NCBI GenBank assembly: GCA_001603055.1
Contig: LVAZ01000055.1
Span: 1 to 9,778 of the forward strand
From: Victivallales bacterium Lenti_02
Lineage (GTDB): Bacteria; Verrucomicrobiota; Lentisphaeria; Oligosphaerales; Lenti-02
Direction of reading: 5' to 3'
Length of the DNA stretch: 9,778 nt
Below are positions 4,280-9,778 of this stretch, one piece after another. The position numbers were made by a program, and so were the translations under genes. Each line of letters opens with the position of its first letter. Position 1 is the first letter of the stretch. The notes beneath the pieces are model-generated. The model saw only the letters and a list, made by a program, of their open reading frames with translations. It was not told where the DNA came from and did no database searches.

Positions 4280-7153
4280 CTACTCGGCGGGAACGGGAGT
4301 TTCCTCGAGGAGTGCGCCGTCGAGGAGCAGGCGGCGGGTCGCCGTTCCGCCGGGGCCGCGCCCGCGGGCGAAGACCCTGGCGTCGCTGCGGAGGCCGCCG
4401 ACGGCGACGCGGGGCGCGTCCTCGTCGGTGCGGAAAGCCACGACTTCCTCGCGGCCGTCGGGGAAAAGCAGGCGCACGCCGACCGCGCCGTCGCCGTCGA
4501 TCCGCTCGACCTTGGGCAGGGTTTGCCCATCGTCCATTCGGTGGGGGAGGAAGACGGCGAGGAAGAGCGCGTCCGTGGCGGCCTGGGTGGTGGAGGCGGC
4601 AAGATGCCAGGTGTTGGTGAAATTGCCCCGTTCCGGCTCGGGTTCGTAGCGGTCGGTCTGGGTGATGTCCACGGCGGCGGGGAGGAGCAGATGCACATCC
4701 ATGGCGGCCGGTTCGCGCTCGATGCGCAGATGGCCGCGCGCGGCGTCCACCCGGATTTCGTCGTAGGCGTGGAGCAGCCACTGGAAGGTGGATGGCTCTT
4801 TGGCCCGCAGGCTGTCGAGCATGACGAAGATGCCCGGACGCAGATGGACGACCTGGCGGCGGAAGCGTTCGAGGCGGTCGCCGTAGGCCTCCGCCGCTTC
4901 GCCCTCGATGAAATCGTAGTCCTCGCCGTGGTGGAAGGCGGTGATGGCCCCGCGCGCGGTCCAGCTTCGGCTCACCTGGCCTTCCCCGTTCACCAGGATG
5001 CTGTTTTTGGCGCGGGTGGCGCGGGTCCATTCGTGATGGTGGGGGGAGCCGTACCAGGGATAATGGCCGGTGGCGATGGCGAGGCCCCGCCCGAAGGCCT
5101 CGATGACGAAGGCGTTCTGGTCGGCGTGGCCGTGGCTCACGCTGCCGAAGGGGCTGCTGCGGAGGAGGAAGGTGATATCGCGGTTGCGGTCGCCGAGGGC
5201 GGTGTGGAGGGCGGCGAGACCGACATCGGGGAAGACCCGGGCCTGGGGCAGTTCGAGGGGCGGCACGGGCGCGAGTTCGGGCACATGGGTGGCGAGGCCG
5301 AGCAGGTCGGCGCCGGGCCGGTGTCCCGCGGCCTGGGCGTGCCAGAGCAGATGGGGGTCATGAAGGAGATTGGCGAAGGCGGCCATGACTCCGCGCAGGC
5401 CCGTCGGCCGGCCGTTCTGGCCGTCGCCGTAGGGCGAGTGTTCATGGTAGGGGGTGGCGGTGTAGAGCCCGTAGAAGGGGGTGTTGCGGAAGAAGGGCTT
5501 GCCGGTGAGATCGACGCCCGTGGCGTTGCGCAGGGCCACGACGAAATGGAGGGCGAAGCCCATGTAGGCGCTCCAGTATCCCGGCCCTTCCTGCCAGCCG
5601 CCGTCGTCGCCGCCCCAGGCGGGATAGGAGGTGTAGTAGATCAGGGTCGCGTACTCGAGCCATTCGCGGGCCTCGGGCCATTCATGGATGAAGGAGATGG
5701 CGGCTTCGCCGAGAAAGCCGGGCAGGCGGCCGGCATGGCTTTCGTAGGGATTGCTCTCGAAGGGCATGCCTTCCAGGCGCCGGAGGAACTGCCGGGCGCG
5801 GGCGTTCATGTTCGGCTCGACGAGCGCCCGTTCCTCGGGGGTGAAGAGGTCGTGGGTCCAGTCGTAGGCGCGGGAGCCGCGCATCATCACCCACATGGGC
5901 GGTTCGTCGTAGGCGAAGAAACTGGTGGGGCCTTCGGGGTCCCACGAGAAAAAGTGGAGCAACCGCCGTTTGGCTTCGCGGCCGAGCCGCTCGTCGCCGG
6001 TGAGCAGATAGGCCAGGGCGCAGTTCTCCATGACATTCATGGGCGGGCGGGTGGTCTGCATGACGTTGACAGCCCAGGGGCCGCGTTCCGCGCGGTCCTG
6101 CGGCTGGTAGCCGGGCTCGGGAACCAGTTCCTCGTCCACCGCTTGCAGGCAGCGGGCAACGAGACCGTCCACCGCCTGCTTGAATTCGCCCCGGGCCAGG
6201 GCGCGGACGTCTTCGAGCCGGGCGCCGGGGAAGAACAGTCGGGGACGGGCGCGGGGGACTGCCGCCACGACCTGGTCGAAGTCCGGAAAGGGAAAGGCCC
6301 GGGCGGTTTCCGGCACCGTGAACGAACGGGGCGTTCCAAACAGCGGGCCGGCCCCGGTCTCGATGCCGCAGCGCCAGAACCATTTGCCCGGAGGAAGAGG
6401 CTCGCCGGGCACGTAAACCGACCGGCGCAGGCCGCTGAACGTCCGCGTTTCGGCGGGGTTGAACTGGTCGCTGGGGGCGATCTGGAGCTGATAGCTGGAC
6501 GCGGTCGGCACGGGGAGCCAGATAAAGGGGGGCGGGGTCACCTGCACGGTCTGGCCGTCGGCGGGATGGAAGGGCTTCTCGGTGGAGCGGGGTTCGCGGT
6601 CCAGGCTGGCGCGGACCACTTCGGCCAGTTCCGCGTCGCTTGCCTGGCGCAGCACCGGTTCGTCCCAGTGGGTCTCGCCGGGCGTGAACCAGTGCAGCAG
6701 CTCGACCACGATGACGCGGGTGCCAGCCGGGATGGGAAAGCGGTGGCGCACCTCGGTCCATTCCCCGGACGGCGGGAAGAAGGCCTGCTGGAGGGAGAGT
6801 TCCCGTTCATCGTCCCGGAAAAGCAGGCGAACCGAGGCTCCGCGATTGTCGGTCGCCGCCACGCCGCGGGTGCGCATGCGCCCCTCGAAGACCGCCAGGT
6901 TGCCGCCGAAGGGAACCTGCTGCCGCCAGCAGGCCCGCTGCTGGTCGCTGGTCCCGGCGAGGACCACATACCGGTTGCCGTTCTCCTCGGCCGTTTCGCT
7001 GCGGCCGCCGGTGTTCCAGTTGACCGCCTGCCAGGCGGTCGGCACCGCGTCGCCCTCCGCGAAAGAGGCATTCCGCAACAAATTCTCCGCCAGGGCGGGA
7101 GCCGCCAGCGCCAGACACATTCCCGAGGTGAGGCTGATAATGGACCGATTCAT
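4280..7153 (-). CDS. Secreted heparinase II/III-family protein (DUF4962 type), probable polysaccharide lyase
   Basis: The 957-residue product has a signal peptide (residues 1-22, cleavage after APALA), so it is exported. Residues about 24-168 look like a beta-sandwich carbohydrate-binding module (NLLRNASFAEG...WDEPVLRQ). A DUF4962-like segment starts near 195 (FHPADGQTVQVTPPPFIWLP) and ends near 281, and an alpha-toroid follows, about 300-590. Candidate catalytic residues there include H473 in NPYESHAGR and Y526 in GPGYWSAY. The C-terminal beta-sandwich carries the family motif SHGHADQNAFVIEAFG (H674, H676, D678). Relatives include eliminases for uronate-containing polysaccharides; the substrate here is unknown. 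ATG at 7153 follows GAGGAA (7167-7162) by 8 nt. The open frame continues upstream to 8605, but that part overlaps the GH10 gene and is a shadow. It starts 41 nt after GH10, suggesting one operon. Confidence 0.87.
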   Translation of the reverse strand: MNRSIISLTSGMCLALAAPALAENLLRNASFAEGDAVPTAWQAVNWNTGGRSETAEENGNRYVVLAGTSDQQRACWRQQVPFGGNLAVFEGRMRTRGVAATDNRGASVRLLFRDDERELSLQQAFFPPSGEWTEVRHRFPIPAGTRVIVVELLHWFTPGETHWDEPVLRQASDAELAEVVRASLDREPRSTEKPFHPADGQTVQVTPPPFIWLPVPTASSYQLQIAPSDQFNPAETRTFSGLRRSVYVPGEPLPPGKWFWRCGIETGAGPLFGTPRSFTVPETARAFPFPDFDQVVAAVPRARPRLFFPGARLEDVRALARGEFKQAVDGLVARCLQAVDEELVPEPGYQPQDRAERGPWAVNVMQTTRPPMNVMENCALAYLLTGDERLGREAKRRLLHFFSWDPEGPTSFFAYDEPPMWVMMRGSRAYDWTHDLFTPEERALVEPNMNARARQFLRRLEGMPFESNPYESHAGRLPGFLGEAAISFIHEWPEAREWLEYATLIYYTSYPAWGGDDGGWQEGPGYWSAYMGFALHFVVALRNATGVDLTGKPFFRNTPFYGLYTATPYHEHSPYGDGQNGRPTGLRGVMAAFANLLHDPHLLWHAQAAGHRPGADLLGLATHVPELAPVPPLELPQARVFPDVGLAALHTALGDRNRDITFLLRSSPFGSVSHGHADQNAFVIEAFGRGLAIATGHYPWYGSPHHHEWTRATRAKNSILVNGEGQVSRSWTARGAITAFHHGEDYDFIEGEAAEAYGDRLERFRRQVVHLRPGIFVMLDSLRAKEPSTFQWLLHAYDEIRVDAARGHLRIEREPAAMDVHLLLPAAVDITQTDRYEPEPERGNFTNTWHLAASTTQAATDALFLAVFLPHRMDDGQTLPKVERIDGDGAVGVRLLFPDGREEVVAFRTDEDAPRVAVGGLRSDARVFARGRGPGGTATRRLLLDGALLEETPVPAE

Positions 7154-7194
7154 GGGTTGCGTTCCTCGTGGTTTCGCGGGCAGACGGGGGTGGT

Positions 7195-8994
7195 TCAGGG
7201 CAGGCGGACGACCAGCTCGGTCCCGTCGGCCCCGACTTGGACGGTTTGCTCGTGCGTGTTGACCCGGACCCGGTGCTCGCCCCGGAAGCAGCGCACCCGG
7301 ACGAGGCCCTGATGGTCGGTGGTGCCCCGTTCCCTGGTCCACCAGTCGCCGAGCACCAGGTCGATGTAGGCCTGACCGCTGGGCTTGAGCGACCAGTCCT
7401 TGCGGAAGAGGGGGGCGTTGCCGAGCCAGTGGCGCCCGTCCCAGAATCCCCACATGAGAAAGCCGTCCACCGCCGGGTGGCTGAAGACGATGGTCAGGAA
7501 GTCGCGCAGGTAGTCGGCGGCCAGTTCCTCGTCGTCGCAGTCGAAGTCGAATTCGGTGATCTGGAGGGGCAGTCCGGGGGCGGCGAGGCGTTCGAGGCTG
7601 GCGTACACCTGCTCGGGGGGAACGCCGGGCGGGGCGATGTGGCCGTGGATGCCCAGGCCGGTCACCGGCGCGTCCCGGCGGCGCATCTCGTCGAGGGTGC
7701 GCAGGAGATTGTCCTGGACCGGGAGATTGGCGATGACGCCGTAGCCCTCGCAGAGGGTCATGCGGCAACCGGGATCGAGTGCCTGGGCGGTGCGGAACCA
7801 TTCCGCCATCGCGTCGTAGCCCAGCCGGTCGGTCCAGACATGGTTGGCGTAGGGTTCGTTGACCACGTCCCAGTCGTAGAGCATCCCCCGGAAAGTTTCG
7901 GTCGCCGTGCGCAGATGATCGAGGATGTAGGCCTGCAATTCCGCCGGGGCCGCGGCCTGGAGGCGTTCGCGGTCGGCTTCGGGGAGGAACCGCCAGTTCT
8001 GCCAGACCAGGGTGTGGCCGCGCAGTTCGATGCGGCGGTCCGCAAACCATGGGCGGACTTGCAGCACGTCGCGGTGGCGCCACCAGCTCGGGTGTTTCAT
8101 GTCGGCCTCGAAGACCGCCGTGTTGAACAGCCGCTCGACCTCGGCGCAGTAGCGCCGCACATCGCTCTCGGGCAGCCAGTCGGGCAGGGGGCGGCTGCCC
8201 ATGAAGGCGGGCGGGTCCTTGAACATGTAGGCCGAGACGGCGGTGCCCCAGCGGAACTCGTGGCGCAGCATGTCCACCGCGATGTCGGCATTGGGGACCG
8301 GCCGTCCCTGGGCGTCCACGACGCGGATGGTCAGGTCGGCCATGCGATGGTGCCGAATGCGCTCGGCGGCGGGCTGCCGCCAGGCTGCGTCCGGCTCGCG
8401 GCCCTCGTAGTGGAGCATGGTGCGGGGCAGGGTCTCGAAGTCGGTTTCGGGGCCGTAGGCCTGGGCCGAGAAGTCGGCCAGCTCGATGACCTGGGGTCGG
8501 CCGCCGAGATGGAAACCGATCCGCAGGGTGCCGGGGGCGTAGCCGTCGGCGAAAGGGGTGTTGTGGCGGGTGCGGACGCGGAACGGAAGATGAAATTCCT
8601 GCCATTCGCGGGTCAGGATGACGCGGGCGGAGAGGGATTTGACGAAGGGGGCGCCGTTGTGCTCGACCACGGCGCGCGCCTCGCCGGTGTCGGACTCGGG
8701 CACGGCCGGCTCGACCATGCGGGCGCGGAAGGAAAACAGACAGACTTGGTCGCGCTTGGCCTCGATGGCGTTCAGTGTGCGCAGTTGCAGGCTGCCGGGG
8801 TTGCCGGTTTCGCGGATGGTCGCCCGCACGGCTCCCTCTTCGCCGCCGGGGCCGGCGACTGGCTCGATCGAGCCAACCGTCGCGGAACCGCGGAACTCGA
8901 AGGCGGCGACGCCGCCGGCAGCAATCAGCGATTCGCCCTGCGGGGCGGCGGCCAGGGCCGTCGCCAGGATCATGCCGAGAAAACTCGTTTTCAT
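7195..8994 (-). CDS. Secreted GH10 family glycoside hydrolase (endo-1,4-beta-xylanase type)
   Basis: The 599-residue product starts with a short signal peptide (MKTSFLGMILATALAAA). Residues about 25-195 form a CBM4/9-like beta-sandwich ending in ELADFSAQAYG. A linker with HRMADLTIRVVDAQGRPVPN follows, typical of multidomain GH10 proteins. The TIM barrel covers about 235-545, with RGHTLVWQNW, the acid/base E380 in DVVNEPY, GIHGHIAPPG, the nucleophile E481 in LQITEFDFD, and FLMWGFWDGRHW. The last 50 or so residues (TTDHQGLVRVRCFRGEHRV...) form a small beta domain common after GH10 barrels. Both catalytic glutamates are present. GH10 enzymes usually cut beta-1,4-xylan, but the His normally after HTLVW is replaced by Gln, so specificity is uncertain. 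ATG at 8994 has a modest AGGG site 5-6 nt upstream; the open frame to 9102 lacks secretion logic. Confidence 0.93.
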   Translation of the reverse strand: MKTSFLGMILATALAAAPQGESLIAAGGVAAFEFRGSATVGSIEPVAGPGGEEGAVRATIRETGNPGSLQLRTLNAIEAKRDQVCLFSFRARMVEPAVPESDTGEARAVVEHNGAPFVKSLSARVILTREWQEFHLPFRVRTRHNTPFADGYAPGTLRIGFHLGGRPQVIELADFSAQAYGPETDFETLPRTMLHYEGREPDAAWRQPAAERIRHHRMADLTIRVVDAQGRPVPNADIAVDMLRHEFRWGTAVSAYMFKDPPAFMGSRPLPDWLPESDVRRYCAEVERLFNTAVFEADMKHPSWWRHRDVLQVRPWFADRRIELRGHTLVWQNWRFLPEADRERLQAAAPAELQAYILDHLRTATETFRGMLYDWDVVNEPYANHVWTDRLGYDAMAEWFRTAQALDPGCRMTLCEGYGVIANLPVQDNLLRTLDEMRRRDAPVTGLGIHGHIAPPGVPPEQVYASLERLAAPGLPLQITEFDFDCDDEELAADYLRDFLTIVFSHPAVDGFLMWGFWDGRHWLGNAPLFRKDWSLKPSGQAYIDLVLGDWWTRERGTTDHQGLVRVRCFRGEHRVRVNTHEQTVQVGADGTELVVRLP

Positions 8995-9025
8995 CTGTAC
9001 CCTGAATGGTGATGGAAGGTTCGGA

Positions 9026-9053
9026 ACAGTAGCCGGTGCCAGCCTCGGGTCAA
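9026..9053 (-). promoter_or_regulatory. Candidate promoter for the GH10-heparinase operon
   Basis: TTGACC (9053-9048) matches the -35 consensus at 5 of 6 positions. After 16 nt comes TACTGT (9031-9026), a poor -10 match (3 of 6). The distance to the GH10 start is about 30 nt from the -10. A weak -10 would fit a promoter needing an activator or an alternative sigma factor, but this is uncertain. Confidence 0.3.
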
Positions 9054-9056
9054 GCC

Positions 9057-9083
9057 TTCGGCCTTGCCTGCGGCTTGGCCGAA
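9057..9083. repeat. 27-nt imperfect palindrome upstream of the GH10 promoter candidate
   Basis: The arms TTCGGCC (9057-9063) and GGCCGAA (9077-9083) pair perfectly. Inside them is a symmetric TT/TT mismatch, then GCC/GGC around a 3-nt centre, so 10 of 12 positions in each arm pair. It ends 3 bp upstream of the putative -35. It could be a regulator binding site or a transcript hairpin. No T-tract follows on either strand, so it is not an intrinsic terminator. Confidence 0.45.
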
Positions 9084-9129
9084 CGTGCGGTTCCGGAGCC
9101 ACCTGCGAGGAGCGGACGTCGCCCTGGCG

Positions 9130-9148
9130 AAAACCCCGGGGTGGGGTT
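9130..9148 (-). terminator. Weak terminator-like hairpin after the upstream glycosidase gene
   Basis: AACCCC (9132-9137) and GGGGTT (9143-9148) form a 6-bp stem with a 5-nt loop, beginning 2 nt after the stop codon of the partial gene. On the minus strand it ends in TTTT, of which two T lie in the stem, then C. This is short of a strong intrinsic terminator. Confidence 0.3.
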
Positions 9149-9150
9149 GC

Positions 9151-9778
9151 TCAGGGTTGTTCGAGGAGGAGGACGGCGTCGCCGGGGAAGGGGGCGGCAA
9201 GGTCGGCGGTGCCGACGCCGCGGACTCCGGGCGCGTCCTGCCAGACGCCGCGGCGCGGATCGTACCAGCGGCAGCGCCAGGCACCGGGGGGAAGGATGAG
9301 GCGGACCTTGGCGGGGGTTTCGGCCACATTCGCCGTTTCCGGCACCCGCCCGTCGGGATTCTGGAGGTAGACGAGGATGGCTCTGCCGTTGGTGGCGGCT
9401 TTGGCCGTGTGCCCGTCCTGTCCGGCGAGGGCGTCGCCGGGCTGAAAACCGATCAGAGTCAGGTTGGCCTCGGTGAAGAAGCGGCGGATATGGGCGAAGT
9501 CCTGGGCCGCGTCTTCGAGCCGCCCGTCCCGCACGGCGTCCAGGTAGCCGTGCATGCCCTTGGTTCCCTGGGGACCGTCGAAGGGTTCGTAGGTGTTCAA
9601 TCCCCCGTAGGTGGCGTGCCCGCCGCTGAGCAGGCTGGCCCAGAACAGCCGCCGGAAGAAATAGCGCGGGTGCCGGGGTTTGATGTAGAGCCCGTAGCGG
9701 TCCTCGTCGAGCACCACCGGGACATTCTCCGTCAGCCCCCGGTAGGAAAGGATCAAGGCTCCGGCCACCTGGTCGCGG
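9151..9778 (-). CDS. C-terminal part of a glycoside-hydrolase-like protein
   Basis: About 208 residues before the TGA at 9153-9151 are visible; the frame is open to the window edge, so the start lies outside. An in-frame GTG at 9768 has no ribosome site and is not a believable start. The fragment has VPVVLDEDRYGLY, then a RRLFWASLLSGGHATYGGLN segment, resembling the last strands of the TIM barrels in DUF4038/apiosidase-like putative hydrolases, where a buried Glu is followed by an Arg-Trp helix and a Gly-rich turn. The end (LPPGAWRCRWYDPRRGVWQDA) looks like the 'putative collagen-binding' beta domain that caps such enzymes. That assignment is by eye and tentative. It is followed by 156 nt of spacer and then the GH10 gene, which supports a role in the same polysaccharide locus. 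Confidence 0.6.
   Translation of the reverse strand, partial: RDQVAGALILSYRGLTENVPVVLDEDRYGLYIKPRHPRYFFRRLFWASLLSGGHATYGGLNTYEPFDGPQGTKGMHGYLDAVRDGRLEDAAQDFAHIRRFFTEANLTLIGFQPGDALAGQDGHTAKAATNGRAILVYLQNPDGRVPETANVAETPAKVRLILPPGAWRCRWYDPRRGVWQDAPGVRGVGTADLAAPFPGDAVLLLEQP

Noticed and set aside
4265..7312. A plus-strand open frame of 1015 codons antisense to the heparinase-like gene
   Set aside because: It is the same GC-rich antisense artefact: low complexity, no ribosome site supporting a start, and a well-supported gene on the other strand.
7154..8605. An N-terminal extension of the heparinase-like frame up to 8605, suggesting a 1441-residue fusion
   Set aside because: The extension is low-complexity Arg/Pro/Gly-rich sequence in a shadow frame of the GH10 gene. 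The ATG at 7153 has a good Shine-Dalgarno and begins a clean signal peptide.
7168..9012. A plus-strand open frame of 614 codons antisense to the GH10 gene
   Set aside because: The minus strand encodes a complete GH10 enzyme with both catalytic glutamates; the antisense frame has no domain.
8995..9102. A 36-residue N-terminal extension of the GH10 protein
   Set aside because: It would put an Arg/Pro-rich stretch before an obvious signal peptide. The start at 8994 fits export and leaves the promoter-like region non-coding.

Overview
This is a GC-rich window with every supported gene on the minus strand, so genes are read from high to low coordinates. The housekeeping half looks like an ordinary free-living Gram-negative bacterium. 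The other half holds secreted polysaccharide-degrading proteins of a style common in Verrucomicrobiota, Kiritimatiellota, Lentisphaerota and Planctomycetota: a GH10 enzyme with a 'HR-ADLTIRVVDAQGRPVPNA' linker, and a DUF4962-type heparinase II/III protein. A PVC-superphylum organism is my inference; no rRNA or other marker decides it.

Layout in transcription order. (1) 9778-9151: the C-terminal part of a glycoside-hydrolase-like protein that enters from beyond the window. (2) 9150-8995: an intergenic control region with a weak terminator, a 27-nt palindrome and a promoter candidate. (3) 8994-7195: a secreted GH10 endo-xylanase-type enzyme, followed after 41 nt by (4) 7153-4280: a secreted 957-residue heparinase II/III-family protein, probably a polysaccharide lyase. 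These two probably form an operon. (5) 4279-4170: an AT-rich gap with a promoter candidate and a hairpin. (6) 4169-3579: hisB. (7) 3500-1776: thrS, encoding a short ThrRS without the N-terminal TGS domain. (8) 1775-1620: a leader region with a promoter candidate overlapped by a 14-bp perfect palindrome. (9) infC, rpmI and rplT, the classical IF3-L35-L20 operon, closed by a strong intrinsic terminator at 322-284. (10) 283-1: a short region with a possible 41-codon membrane-peptide gene, a second strong minus-strand terminator, and the first 17 codons of a further gene with a good Shine-Dalgarno that leaves the window.

The thrS-infC-rpmI-rplT order is the conserved bacterial arrangement, and it couples threonine charging to translation initiation and 50S assembly. 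Histidine biosynthesis is represented only by hisB. The GH10 and heparinase-like proteins have signal peptides and probably act outside the cytoplasm on plant or algal polysaccharide.

The most interesting observation is that infC appears to use a non-canonical AUC start codon. A perfect GGAGGA lies 7 nt before the ATC at 1604-1602, and that motif itself overlaps the only upstream ATG, which has no ribosome binding site. Other points are the TGS-less ThrRS, the small transcription unit between two terminators, and the palindromes in the control regions. I see no mobile element, CRISPR array, tRNA or defence system.
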